Assembly (NCBI GenBank): GCA_029785615.1
Contig: JAFLZH010000001.1
Span: forward strand, 289,044-353,043
DNA: 64,000 nt
Direction: 5' to 3'
DNA from: Nitrososphaerota archaeon
GTDB lineage: Archaea > Thermoproteota > Nitrososphaeria > Nitrososphaerales > Gagatemarchaeaceae
Under the pieces are notes generated by a model. That model saw nothing but the letters and a program-made list of their open reading frames with translations, searched no databases and was not told the origin of the DNA. The number at the start of each line of letters is the position of its first letter. Positions within the stretch are counted from its first letter, which is position 1. A program made the translations under genes and the position numbers. Of the stretch, positions 37,946 to 49,914 are shown piece by piece.

Positions 37946-37978
37946 CCTAAGCAATTAGGGGTAACCGATATCGGTTAC
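37946..37978. promoter_or_regulatory. Two adjacent inverted repeats upstream of osmC
   Basis: CCTAA-GCAA-TTAGG (37946-37959) followed by the perfect 18-bp palindrome GTAACCGATATCGGTTAC (37961-37978), 18 bp before ATG 37997. Confidence 0.85.
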
Positions 37979-37996
37979 GTATCCCGAACGCTTTCC

Positions 37997-38545
37997 ATGG
38001 CACAGTCCCAGGAGCAGCCGACCGAGCTCAATGGTCTGAACCTGAAGAAACTGGGCGAAATCGTGGAAATGGGGACCAAGGAGCCCGAGACGGTGGGCGC
38101 CCAATTCAACAACTGGAAGGCGAGGGTGAAGTGGCTTGGGGGCTTCAGATCTAGGGCGTACATCAGGGACCACGCTTTCCTGATAGACGAGCCGTCTGAC
38201 CTCGCTGGAGTCGACACTTCTCCGAACGCAACTGAGTACATCCTGGCAGCTTTGGGCGCCTGTTACAGCGTTGGTTTCGCGCTCAACGCAACCAAGAGGG
38301 GCATCAAGGTAGACGCCATGGAGGTCGCCCTCGAGGGGAGGTTGAACAACGTGCTGACCTTCTTCGGTCTCAGCGACAAGGGGCATCCGGGCTATGAGGA
38401 GATCAAAGCGAAACTCTTCGTGAAGACGTCGGCCAATGAGAAGCAGGTCGAGGAAGCGTGGACGGAGACCCTCGCAAGGTCGCCCGTGGGCAACTCTCTG
38501 ACGAGAAACGTCAAAATCACGGCTCAGATTAGCGTGGCGAAATAA
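37997..38545 (+). CDS. OsmC-family protein
   Basis: DTSPNATEYILAALGACYSVGFALNATKRGIKVDAMEVALEG. Confidence 0.85.
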   Translation: MAQSQEQPTELNGLNLKKLGEIVEMGTKEPETVGAQFNNWKARVKWLGGFRSRAYIRDHAFLIDEPSDLAGVDTSPNATEYILAALGACYSVGFALNATKRGIKVDAMEVALEGRLNNVLTFFGLSDKGHPGYEEIKAKLFVKTSANEKQVEEAWTETLARSPVGNSLTRNVKITAQISVAK

Positions 38546-38575
38546 GCCCTGCCAGACGAAGCTTTTCAGACGACG

Positions 38576-39709
38576 ATGGTGGGGAGCTGGCCCAGGCCGG
38601 ACTGGCTGCTGCGCGAGCTGAAGCGCAAGAACGAAGGCGAAGCCACATATGACGAATTCTCGGCCAAGGCCGACCAGGCCGTCCTTCTCGCGCTGAAGGG
38701 CGAAGAGGAGGCGGGTCTGGACATCGTCACCGACGGCGAGCAGAGGCGAGACAGCTTCTACTCCTTCGTCGCAGACAAGTTCTCCGGGATCAAGCTTCTC
38801 TCGGTTTCGGAGCTGATAGACTACGCGGAAGAGAAGGCCATGTACGAAAGGATGCTCAGGACCCTCGATGTGCCCGCTTTCGCGATAAAGAGCCCGGTGG
38901 CGGTGGGCGAGATCAAGAGACGGCGACCGTTGGCTGGTGACGAGCTGCTTTTCCTGAAGGGGCACACCCGCCGAAAGACGAAGATCCCTCTCCCCGGCCC
39001 GTTCATGCTGACGAGGGCGAGCTGGGTCGAACCGCTGACGAGGGAGGCCTACAGAACGAGGGAAGAGCTAGCCTCTGCCTATGTGAGGGCGCTTCGGGAG
39101 GAGATAATCTCGCTTCGTGATGCAGGCGCGTCCTTCGTCCAGCTCGACGAACCGACGCTGACCGAGGTCGTCTATGGCGCGTCCAACCAGACCACTTTCA
39201 TGTGCGCTGCCATCATGTCGAAGGTCAATCCCAGGGAAGAGTTGACCTTTGCCACAGACCTCATCAACGAGGTGACGAAGGGTATCTCAGGAATCAAAGT
39301 TGGAGTTCACGTCTGCAGGGGCAACTGGAGCAGGAAGGACGATGCACTACTCGCCGGCGACTACTCCCCCCTCATCCCCTACTTCCAACAGATGAAGGTC
39401 GACCAGCTTGTGCTGGAGTTCTCCACGGACAGAGCAGGCTCGATGGGCGTCTTCGAAGGGACTCCTGACAGCAAGGAGATAGGCCTAGGCGTCGTCAACC
39501 CGCGCAGCGACCAGGTTGAAACGGCCGGCCAGATCGTCGCGAGGGCCCGAGAAGCTACGAAGTACTTCGACCCCTCACGGATCTGCCTGAACCCAGACTG
39601 CGGTTTTGCCACCTTCGCCGAGGTCCCCCTCAACGCCGCGGAGACAGCCAAGAGGAAGCTGACCTCGATGTGTCAAGCTGCGGTCGAACTGAGAAGACAG
39701 TACACTTAG
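38576..39709 (+). CDS. Cobalamin-independent methionine synthase (MetE)-family protein
   Basis: MVGSWPRPDWL, DIVTDGEQRRDSFYSF, FVQLDEPTLTE, HVCRGNWS, NPDCGF. Confidence 0.88.
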   Translation: MVGSWPRPDWLLRELKRKNEGEATYDEFSAKADQAVLLALKGEEEAGLDIVTDGEQRRDSFYSFVADKFSGIKLLSVSELIDYAEEKAMYERMLRTLDVPAFAIKSPVAVGEIKRRRPLAGDELLFLKGHTRRKTKIPLPGPFMLTRASWVEPLTREAYRTREELASAYVRALREEIISLRDAGASFVQLDEPTLTEVVYGASNQTTFMCAAIMSKVNPREELTFATDLINEVTKGISGIKVGVHVCRGNWSRKDDALLAGDYSPLIPYFQQMKVDQLVLEFSTDRAGSMGVFEGTPDSKEIGLGVVNPRSDQVETAGQIVARAREATKYFDPSRICLNPDCGFATFAEVPLNAAETAKRKLTSMCQAAVELRRQYT

Positions 39710-39766
39710 AGGATCGGTTGCCCAACAGACAACGCCCACGGCCAGCTCCATCGAGCGAGGTCTGAC

Positions 39767-40234
39767 ATGAAGTCTTTCCGAAGCACCACGCTGACGCCGC
39801 GGCAGTGGCAGGTTGTTCGCTACAGAGCCAAGGGGATCACGCAGAAAGAACTCGCGGTGCTCCTCAACACCACAAGGGAGAACGTGAGCGAAATAGAACA
39901 CAGGGCCAGGCTCAATATCGCCGCTGCGAAGGCCACGATTGCCGCCCTCAGTGAGCTCGAGGCGAAGGGAGAGGTGCTCGTGCCCAACGGGACGTCCATC
40001 TTCGAGGCCGTCTCAATGATAATCCTCAGTGCGGACTTGCTTGGCGTCAAGCTCCACGGTTCCGCCGACGACATCCTCAAGGCAATTCGGCTCAGGTGGA
40101 GAGAGAGGATCCACGGCCACCGTTTGACCTCTGCGGTAAAGGTCGAGATCGCGAAAGACGGATCACTCTTCGCGACGGACTTGGGATCGCGGGTCAGAAT
40201 ACTCCCCCTGGCGAAAAGACGAAGCAGCCCCTGA
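39767..40234 (+). CDS. Tfx-family DNA-binding protein
   Basis: TLTPRQWQVVRYRAKGITQKELAVLLNTTRENVSEIEHRARLNI; Tfx-like ligand domain follows. Confidence 0.85.
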   Translation: MKSFRSTTLTPRQWQVVRYRAKGITQKELAVLLNTTRENVSEIEHRARLNIAAAKATIAALSELEAKGEVLVPNGTSIFEAVSMIILSADLLGVKLHGSADDILKAIRLRWRERIHGHRLTSAVKVEIAKDGSLFATDLGSRVRILPLAKRRSSP

Positions 40235-40396
40235 ACCTAACTCGTGGCGGGTCCTTGACCGCACAACGGTTCAGAGGTCGGCCTCTCCCACAAGAGGGGC
40301 GTCAGGAAGCATGTAATCATGAAACCAAGCGTTCATCGCCCTTCCCTCCCCGTAACGGCGTCTTCAGCCTCGGTATCCATCAGTTAGGATGTGCTG

Positions 40397-40481
40397 TGCG
40401 GGGGGTGGGATTCGAACCCACGAACCCCTAAGGGACGAGGTCCTAAGCCTCGCGCCGTTGACCAGGCTGGGCGACCCCCGC
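40397..40481 (-). tRNA. tRNA-Leu(UAG)
   Basis: Reverse strand GCGGGGG...CTTAGGA anticodon loop...GTGGG-TTCGAAT-CCCAC...CCCCCGC-A; 7-bp acceptor and 5-bp T stem pair perfectly; type II length. Confidence 0.95.
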
Positions 40482-40506
40482 GCGAGGGTCGGTCCTCCCG
40501 GTGAAA

Positions 40507-41133
40507 CTATATGGCTTGCGCGCCCGCGTCGGGAGGCCTGCTCTTGTCCAGCTCGATGTGGAGGTACTTCTTGACGAGCCCCTCCCAGTCGAGCTGATAG
40601 ACGACGATCCCCAGGGCCATGAAGCCGGCCGTGACCGCCACCGTCAGCCATATGTTGGAGAAGGTGAACACCTGGATGACCGCCTTCAATACGGCGAACT
40701 CGACGGCTATCTCCACCCCGCTCTTCAGCAGCTTCGCTCCCAGGGTGACGGCCGATATCCCAGGGAGCGACACCGATGTCGCGCCCGCCCCTATGTAGAT
40801 GAAGTCGTCCAGGGGGAGGATTGGTATGAAAGCCGCCACGAAGAGGACGGCGTAGAAGGTGCGGGTCGAGGCGTTCCTGCCTATCAGCTGGACGTTCCTG
40901 TTACCGACGAGGAACCGCCTTAGACCGAACGCCCCATAGTAGATCACGAGCTTCCCAAGCGCCGCCCCAGCGGCGGAGAGGGCGACGACCAGGAGGAAGT
41001 TGGCGGGGGTGAACCCCAATAGGATGAGGTCAAGGGTGGCGAAGAAGGTGTAGGAGGCGCCGAAGAATGGGGAGATGTTGGAGACGAATGAGACGGCAAG
41101 AATCAACAGCGCCGCCAGCAGCCACGGGCTCAA
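40507..41133 (-). CDS. SNARE-associated/DedA-like membrane protein
   Basis: 208 aa polytopic; LVIYYGAFGLRRFL, FVAAFIPILPLDDFIYIGAG. Confidence 0.65.
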   Translation of the reverse strand: MSPWLLAALLILAVSFVSNISPFFGASYTFFATLDLILLGFTPANFLLVVALSAAGAALGKLVIYYGAFGLRRFLVGNRNVQLIGRNASTRTFYAVLFVAAFIPILPLDDFIYIGAGATSVSLPGISAVTLGAKLLKSGVEIAVEFAVLKAVIQVFTFSNIWLTVAVTAGFMALGIVVYQLDWEGLVKKYLHIELDKSRPPDAGAQAI

Positions 41134-41253
41134 TCTGGTCTAGGTACCGCCCTCGCTATTTATCTCTGGCAGGGCGCGGCCAGGGTTCCACCTCCTGTTT
41201 GCGAACGTATATATCGGCGACAGGGGGGCCGCCCGAAACAACGGTCCTGCTAA

Positions 41254-41544
41254 ATGGCCAAAATGCTTGCCTTCGTGGACATATTCGTGGACTCGCCCAG
41301 CATGGACGATGTGGTCGAAGCGCTGAGCAGGATCCCGAACATAGAGGAGCTCTATGAGGTGACCGGGGAGTTCGACATTGTGACGCTCGTGTCCGCTGCA
41401 GACATAGAGGAGTTCAGGGACATACTGAAGAACAAAATCCTCAAGATAAAGGGGATCAAGAGCACAGTGAGCGCCATGGTCCTCCACACGCACAAGGGAC
41501 CGCGCTTCAACGGAGACTCGAAGCCAAGGGTTTCCGGGCGCTAG
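41254..41544 (+). CDS. Stand-alone Lrp/AsnC ligand-binding (RAM) domain protein
   Basis: AFVDIFVDSPSMDDVVEALSRIPNIEELYEVTGEFDIVTLVSAADIEEFRDIL...TVSAMVL. Confidence 0.85.
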   Translation: MAKMLAFVDIFVDSPSMDDVVEALSRIPNIEELYEVTGEFDIVTLVSAADIEEFRDILKNKILKIKGIKSTVSAMVLHTHKGPRFNGDSKPRVSGR

Positions 41545-41601
41545 GGCGCCCTCGAAAGACTCACATTAGAGGCCCAGGGGCAGCAGTGGAACTCGAGATA
41601 G

Positions 41602-43269
41602 TTGATAGACGTCATCCAGGCCCTGGCGGTCATCGGCATCCTGGCTGCCGCCCTGGTCTCCGGTAGCCTCCTCGCCCCCTACGTGGTCAGGGTCCTCACG
41701 GGCGCCCCCACGCGTCTCGACAGGTTCCTGGACCCGGTCGAAAAGAGGGTCTACGGGCTCATCGGAGCCGACCCCACGGTCGCGATGGGTTGGAAGCAGT
41801 ACTTCTTCGCCGCGCTCCTACTCAACCTGGCCCAGATGGCCATAGCCTTCGCGATCCTCGTGGCCCAGGGGGTGCTCCCGCTGAACCCCCAGGGGTTCCC
41901 CGGCCTCCGCTGGGACCTCGCCCTCAATACCGTGGTCTCCTTCGCCACCAACACCAACCTCCAGCACTATGCGGGGGAGGCGACCCTGTCCTATTTCTCC
42001 CAGATGACCGCCATCCAGTTCCTCCAGTTCACCTCCGCCGCGACCGGCGTCTGCGTGATGGCCGCGATGGTGAGAGGTTTCAAGCCCGGCTCAGCCCACA
42101 TGGGGAACTTCTACGTAGACTTCGTGAGGGTGCTCACCCGGATAATCTTGCCGCTTTGCATCTTGGCCGCCCTCGTCCTCGTCGCCCTGGGCGTCCCACA
42201 GACCATAGGGGGGTACGTCGCGGTGAAGACCGTGGAAGGGGCGACCCAGACTCTCCTGGTGGGACCCGTCGCCTCCCTGGTCGCCATAATGCAGATCGGG
42301 ACAAACGGCGGAGGCTACTTCGGCGCCAACTCCGCCTACCCGTTCCAGAACCCCAACCCCGCGACCGACGTGCTGCAGATCTACCTGATGCTCCTGATCC
42401 CTACCACCCTCGTCTTCGTGTTCGGGGAGATGATAGGGAAGAAGAAGGAGACGCGGCCCATCCTGATAGGGAGCTACAGTCTCCTCGCCATCGACCTTGT
42501 CATAGGCTTCCTCGGCTCGATTCCGACGGTGGGACCTGGTATCGAGACTAGGTTCGGGGGATTCTTCTCCACCTTCTGGACCGTCATCACGACGGCGGTC
42601 ACCACCGGCTCGGTGAACGCCTCTCTCTCGGGAATCAATCCGCTCGGTATCCTATCTGCGTTCATGGGGATGCTCATCCAGGCCACCCCCGGCGGCAAGG
42701 GGGTGGGGGTCATGTACATGATAATGTACATCGTGATCACGGTCTTCGTGGTCGGGCTCATGACCGGGCGCACCCCGGAGTACCTGGGGGTGAAGATCAA
42801 CGCCAGGGACGTCAAATTGGTCATGGTCGCCTTCCTGGTCCACCCGATCGCGATTCTGGTGCCGACCATAGCCGCCTACGCCACGAAGGCGGTCGACGCC
42901 ATCCCTGGCTTCACTTCCCTCCCGACCTCGGTGGGATTCACCCAGGTGCTGTACGAGTTCGCGAGCTCGGCCGCCAACAACGGGTCGGACTTCTTCGGCG
43001 CCGCGGCCAACACCCCTTTCTTCAACCTCTCCACCGCGGCGGTGATATTCGTCGGGCGCTACGTCCCCATCGCGATACTCCTGGCGCTGGCAGGCTCGAT
43101 GATAGGCAGGAAGAGGGTCGCAGAGCAGAGCCTCAGGACCGACGGCGCCGCCTTCTCCGTGGTCCTGATAGGGAGCATCCTCCTCCTAGTCGTCCTGGCC
43201 TTTCTGCCTTTCCTCATGCTCGGGCCGCTGTTGACCTACTTCCAAGGCATGGTGAACTTCTTTGGCTAG
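41602..43269 (+). CDS. kdpA: Potassium-transporting ATPase subunit A
   Basis: 555 aa; GTNGGGYFGANSAYPFQNPNPATD selectivity region; followed by kdpB/kdpC. Confidence 0.95.
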   Translation: MIDVIQALAVIGILAAALVSGSLLAPYVVRVLTGAPTRLDRFLDPVEKRVYGLIGADPTVAMGWKQYFFAALLLNLAQMAIAFAILVAQGVLPLNPQGFPGLRWDLALNTVVSFATNTNLQHYAGEATLSYFSQMTAIQFLQFTSAATGVCVMAAMVRGFKPGSAHMGNFYVDFVRVLTRIILPLCILAALVLVALGVPQTIGGYVAVKTVEGATQTLLVGPVASLVAIMQIGTNGGGYFGANSAYPFQNPNPATDVLQIYLMLLIPTTLVFVFGEMIGKKKETRPILIGSYSLLAIDLVIGFLGSIPTVGPGIETRFGGFFSTFWTVITTAVTTGSVNASLSGINPLGILSAFMGMLIQATPGGKGVGVMYMIMYIVITVFVVGLMTGRTPEYLGVKINARDVKLVMVAFLVHPIAILVPTIAAYATKAVDAIPGFTSLPTSVGFTQVLYEFASSAANNGSDFFGAAANTPFFNLSTAAVIFVGRYVPIAILLALAGSMIGRKRVAEQSLRTDGAAFSVVLIGSILLLVVLAFLPFLMLGPLLTYFQGMVNFFG

Positions 43270-45421
43270 GAGGCTCCCGGGCGTCGACCGGATCCTGGGG
43301 AGGGCGAGGCTCGCCCGTCGCCCCTCCGCCCTGACTTCCAAGACCCTGGCCGACTCGGTCCTGCGGCTGAACCCGGTCTCGCTCCTCGCCAACCCAGTGA
43401 TGCTGATCGTGGAGCTGACATTCTTCGTGGTCGCGGCCATGGCGGCGTACCCCTACGCCTTCGTCCCATTCGCCAGTCCCGGGGAGCGGTGGTTCTACGT
43501 GGAAGTGGCTGCCATCCTCCTTGTCACGGTCTGGTTCAGCACCCTCTCGGACTCCCTGGCCGAGCAGCAGGCGAAGAACACGGCGAACAGCCTGAAGCGG
43601 CTGGAGACCGAGGTGCCGGCGAAGAAGGTGGTCACCGAAGGCTGGGAGCGGCAGATAGTCCACACCGAGTCCACCAAACTCCAGAAGGGGGACCTGGTCC
43701 TGCTCGAGAAGGGGGACGTCGTCCCCATGGACGCGGAGGTCCTGGAGGGGATAGCCATGGTGGACGAGTCCCTGGTCACCGGCGAGTCGGCGGCGGTCCG
43801 GAAGGCCCCCGGGGACAGCCTGATCGGGGGGTCGAAGGTGGCCAGCGACACCATGACCGTCAGGGTGGCCGTGAACCCCGGCGAGAGCTACCTCGACCAG
43901 ATGGTCCGCCTCGTCGAGTCCTCCAAGCGCCCCAAGACACCCAACGAGGTCGCCATCACCATGGTCCTCTTCGGCCTTTCCGCAGTCTTCACCATAATCA
44001 TAGCCTCCATCCTCGGGCTCTCGGTCACCCTGGGGCTCAGCGTCGACCTCTCTGTCCTGATCGCGCTCTACGTCTGCCTCCTCCCGACCACCATCGGGGC
44101 CCTGCTCCCGGCCATCGGACTGTCTGGGATCAGCCGCCTCTACGAGAGGAAGGTGGTCGCGAAGTCCGGCCGGGCGATAGAGACCGCCGGGGACACGGAC
44201 GCCATACTGCTGGACAAGACCGGGACCATCACCGTGGGCAACAGGCAGGCGGTGGAGATGATCCCGCTGGGGGGGAAGACAGAGAAGGAGGTGGGTGAGG
44301 CTGCCTTCCTTTCGTCCTGGTTCGACGACACACCCGAAGGGCGCAGCGTGATCAGGCTCGGCCACGAGAAGGGCTACGTCCCCCGGGAACTCAACGCCCT
44401 TACCATGTCCGAGGTCTACGACTTCTCGGCGCAGACGAGGACCAGCGGGGTGAAGCTACACTTCGGAGCCAGCTTCGTCCTCCCCAAGGGGAGCGTCCAG
44501 AGGGTCAGGCGCAAGTTCTACCTCGAGGACGCCAGCGAGCAGGGGATGCACCTATCGGGGGAGGAGACCGAGATTGTGAAGGGGGCCCCCGACTCGTTCC
44601 TGAGGTCGGGGTTCAAGGTCCCCCAGGGGTTCCAGGAGCTGGTGGACAGGGTCGCCTCGGAGGGGGACACGCCGATGGCTGTCGCCCGGGACCACGAAGT
44701 GATAGGGCTGGTCAGGCTCAAGGACGTCCTGAAAACCGGGACCAGGGAGAAGATAGAGGCCGTGCGCTCCATGGGGATCAGGCCGGTCATGATAACCGGG
44801 GACCAGCCCCTGACCGCCAAGAGCATAGCCTCCGAGGTGGGGATCGACGAGTTCGTTGCCCAGGTCAAGCCTGAGGACAAGTACAGCATCGTCCTGAAGG
44901 AGCAGTCTCAGAACCACATCGTAGCGATGATCGGGGACGGGACCAACGACGCCCCGGCCCTGGCTGCGGCTGACGTGGGTCTGGCCATGAACTCCGGCAC
45001 CGAGGCCGCCAAGGAGGCGGCAAACATGGTGGACCTCGAGTCCAACCCCGCCAAGATAATCGACGTGGTGCTGCTGGGGAAGCAGCTCCTCATGACCCGG
45101 GGGGCGGTGACAGCCTTCAGCATCTCCAACGACGTGGCGAAGTACTTCGCCATCCTCCCGGTCATGTTCGCCACCGCCTTCCCCGCCCTCGAGTCATTCA
45201 ACGTCCTGGGGCTCAACCTTCAGACCGCCGTCCTCTCCGCCCTCATCTTCAACGCTGTTATCATACCCATGCTCATCCCTCTGGCAATGCGCGGGGTGAC
45301 CTTCAAGCCGTCGAGCACCATGTCCCTCTTCCTCAGGAACGTCCTGATCTACGGCGTCGGCGGGGTCATCGTGCCGTTCATCGGGATAAAGCTCATCGAC
45401 CTGCTCCTGGGGGTCCTGTAG
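43262..45421 (+). CDS. kdpB: Potassium-transporting P-type ATPase subunit B
   Basis: DESLVTGESAAV, LLDKTGTITVGNR, MIGDGTNDAPALAAADVGLAMN. Confidence 0.97.
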   Translation: MARRLPGVDRILGRARLARRPSALTSKTLADSVLRLNPVSLLANPVMLIVELTFFVVAAMAAYPYAFVPFASPGERWFYVEVAAILLVTVWFSTLSDSLAEQQAKNTANSLKRLETEVPAKKVVTEGWERQIVHTESTKLQKGDLVLLEKGDVVPMDAEVLEGIAMVDESLVTGESAAVRKAPGDSLIGGSKVASDTMTVRVAVNPGESYLDQMVRLVESSKRPKTPNEVAITMVLFGLSAVFTIIIASILGLSVTLGLSVDLSVLIALYVCLLPTTIGALLPAIGLSGISRLYERKVVAKSGRAIETAGDTDAILLDKTGTITVGNRQAVEMIPLGGKTEKEVGEAAFLSSWFDDTPEGRSVIRLGHEKGYVPRELNALTMSEVYDFSAQTRTSGVKLHFGASFVLPKGSVQRVRRKFYLEDASEQGMHLSGEETEIVKGAPDSFLRSGFKVPQGFQELVDRVASEGDTPMAVARDHEVIGLVRLKDVLKTGTREKIEAVRSMGIRPVMITGDQPLTAKSIASEVGIDEFVAQVKPEDKYSIVLKEQSQNHIVAMIGDGTNDAPALAAADVGLAMNSGTEAAKEAANMVDLESNPAKIIDVVLLGKQLLMTRGAVTAFSISNDVAKYFAILPVMFATAFPALESFNVLGLNLQTAVLSALIFNAVIIPMLIPLAMRGVTFKPSSTMSLFLRNVLIYGVGGVIVPFIGIKLIDLLLGVL

Positions 45422-45432
45422 GAGGCGCGACC

Positions 45433-45903
45433 ATGAGCTCCAAGGTATCCAAGTGGAAGACCTACAGGCCGGTGATCGCCCTTTCCATCCTGTCCATGCT
45501 CGTCTGCGGGCTCGCATACCCTCTTCTGATCACGGGGGTCTCCCAGGCGGCGTTCCCCTATCAGGCAAACGGGAGCCAGGTCCAGTTGGGAGGGAGGGTC
45601 GTCGGGTCCTACTACATCGACAACGGCTTCACCCTCCCGATCTTCTTCCATGGGAGGAACGAGACCAACCCGCTCACTGCGTCCGCTTCTGGGGTCGACC
45701 CTGACATCACGCTCTCGGACGCCCTGTCCCAGGTCCCGAGGATCTCGAACGCCACCGGCATACCGGCGTCCAGCCTCGACGCCCTGGTCAAGGCCCACGA
45801 GCGCTGGACCCTCTGGGTCACCGGGGACCCCTACGTCAACGTCCTGGAACTCAACCTGGCGCTGATCGCTGCCTACCCGTCTTCCTACCCTGGGTACGCC
45901 TAA
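45433..45903 (+). CDS. kdpC: Potassium-transporting ATPase subunit C
   Basis: RPVIALSILSMLVCGLAYPLLITGVSQ; FHGRNETNPLTASASGVDPDITLSDA. Confidence 0.93.
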   Translation: MSSKVSKWKTYRPVIALSILSMLVCGLAYPLLITGVSQAAFPYQANGSQVQLGGRVVGSYYIDNGFTLPIFFHGRNETNPLTASASGVDPDITLSDALSQVPRISNATGIPASSLDALVKAHERWTLWVTGDPYVNVLELNLALIAAYPSSYPGYA

Positions 45904-45907
45904 AATC

Positions 45908-46210
45908 TCAGTTCTTGGTCGGGCGCCTGCGCTTCTCCTCTTCCTTCTTGGCCTTCTTCTCGCGCTCTTCGCGCTTCTGGCGGTCGAACTCCCCCAGAGG
46001 GCCTTCGTGCTCGGTGAAGCCATGGTGCATCTCGAGGGTCCTCTTCACTATCTCTTCTGAGTCCCTGTCCCTCTTGGCCAGCCTCACCGAGATGTTCCGC
46101 CTGTCGATGACTGTCCACTCGAGCCCCTTCTGCTTCTTGAGCTCTTCTATCGCCTGCTCCATGGCGTACTCGTTCCCGAAGAGACCTCTAATCTCCCAAG
46201 TCCCGGCCAT
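45908..46210 (-). CDS. Hypothetical protein (100 aa)
   Basis: Charged, Lys/Glu-rich C-terminus; good ORF between convergent genes. Confidence 0.6.
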   Translation of the reverse strand: MAGTWEIRGLFGNEYAMEQAIEELKKQKGLEWTVIDRRNISVRLAKRDRDSEEIVKRTLEMHHGFTEHEGPLGEFDRQKREEREKKAKKEEEKRRRPTKN

Positions 46211-46243
46211 CTGTCTTCCGCCCCCGGAGGGGCGATAAAAGGT

Positions 46244-48325
<2,082 letters not shown>

Positions 48326-48372
48326 GTCTCACGCGGTCGGAACACAAGGCCCGACGGGCCCCGTGAACCAAT

Positions 48373-49833
48373 TTGCAGTACAAGTGGACCGTCCTCACCG
48401 TCACCACCGTAGGCGTGCTGATGTCAGGGATCGACTCCAGGATCATCGTCATCGGCATCCCTGAGGTGGCAGCCGCCCTGGGTGCCGGTGCGGAGCAGGC
48501 CATCTGGTTCACCCAGGCCTACGTCTTCGGGAGCACCGTGGCCCTGCTCTTCATCGGGAGGGTGAGCGACATGATGGGGCGGGTGAAGATCTACACGGCG
48601 GGGTTCCTCATCTTCACCGTGGGGTCCCTCCTGACCAGCGTCTCTCCATCTCCGAACTACGTCATCATCTTCAGGGTGCTGCAGGGGCTCGGATCGGCCG
48701 CCCTGTTCGCCAACAGCGCCGCCATCATCACAGACGCGACCCCCAGCGACCAGCTCGGGCTCTTCCTCGGGATCAACCAGGTCGCCTTCAGGGTCGGGGC
48801 CATGGCCGGCCTGACCCTCAGCGGCCTGATACTCCTTTTCCTGGACTGGCGGGCCCTCTTCTACATCAACGTCCCCATCGGAATCTTCGGGATCCTTTGG
48901 GCCCGCCGCAGGCTCAAGGAGCTCTCCAAGCCAGAGCGGGGGGTCCCCATGGACTGGACCGGGTTCGTCACGTTCACGACGGCCGTGGTCCTGCTCCTGC
49001 TCGCGCTCACCTACGCCACCTATGGGACCTTCCCCCTGGAAGAGCTGGCCGCGCTGCTGGCGGGGACCGCCGTCTTCTTCGCCCTCTTCGTCTATCAGGA
49101 GCGGCGGGTGCCTCACCCGCTCCTGAATCTCGGGCTCCTCAGGATCAGGGAGTTCACGGGGGGCGTCACGGCGCAGATGCTGAACTCTCTGGCCTGGGGG
49201 GCGGTCATACTCCTGCTGAGCCTCTACCTGCAGCTTGTGAAGGGGATGTCCCCTCTCGCCGCAGGCATCGCCATCATCCCCTTCGACCTCGCCTTCCTGG
49301 CCGTGGGCCCCCTAAGCGGGCGGCTCTCGGACAAGTACGGGCACATGCCGTTCACCACCACCGGCATCGCCATCATGAGCGGCTCGCTCCTCCTGTTCTC
49401 CACAACCACCGTGTCGACCCCATACGCGGTGCTGGCCGGATACCTGGTCGTCTTCGGGCTCGGGGTCGGCGTCTTCAGCTCCCCCAACATGAGTTCGATC
49501 ATGGGCTCTGTCCCTCCGGCGGATAGGGGGGTGGCCTCGGGGGTGCGCGCCACTTTCTTCAACGTGGGGTACGTGCTGAGCTTCAACGTCGCCTTGCTCG
49601 TGATGACCGCGGTCCTGCCATACTCGACGATAACGGCGGTCATTTCGTCCACCAACCCCGCCGCCATCGCCGGCGTCGACAAGGCCCTCTTCGCCAGGGG
49701 GCTCGACTACGCCTTCGAGGTCTCCGCGGCCATCAACGCCGTCGCCATCCTCCCCTCGGTGCTCAGGGGGAAGCGGTCCGCCACCTACCAGGAGGGGAAG
49801 GGCGCGCCCACGGGGGGACTCGAGCCCGGGTGA
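48373..49833 (+). CDS. MFS transporter, DHA2-like
   Basis: MQYKWTVLTVTTVGVLMSGIDSRIIVIGIPEV; GRVSDMMGRVKIYTAGFLIF; related to ORF 28521. Confidence 0.9.
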   Translation: MQYKWTVLTVTTVGVLMSGIDSRIIVIGIPEVAAALGAGAEQAIWFTQAYVFGSTVALLFIGRVSDMMGRVKIYTAGFLIFTVGSLLTSVSPSPNYVIIFRVLQGLGSAALFANSAAIITDATPSDQLGLFLGINQVAFRVGAMAGLTLSGLILLFLDWRALFYINVPIGIFGILWARRRLKELSKPERGVPMDWTGFVTFTTAVVLLLLALTYATYGTFPLEELAALLAGTAVFFALFVYQERRVPHPLLNLGLLRIREFTGGVTAQMLNSLAWGAVILLLSLYLQLVKGMSPLAAGIAIIPFDLAFLAVGPLSGRLSDKYGHMPFTTTGIAIMSGSLLLFSTTTVSTPYAVLAGYLVVFGLGVGVFSSPNMSSIMGSVPPADRGVASGVRATFFNVGYVLSFNVALLVMTAVLPYSTITAVISSTNPAAIAGVDKALFARGLDYAFEVSAAINAVAILPSVLRGKRSATYQEGKGAPTGGLEPG

Positions 49834-49914
49834 GCCCCTGACCCGCCTCCCGCCTCCGGCGAGCCGGAAACCTAAATTCAAATAGCCGGGGGGAGTCGCG
49901 CCGATTCGATCTCG

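Noticed and set aside
43214-44365. 383-aa reverse-strand ORF antisense to kdpB
   Set aside because: Shadow ORF of kdpB; low-complexity Gly/Asp/His/Arg-rich translation
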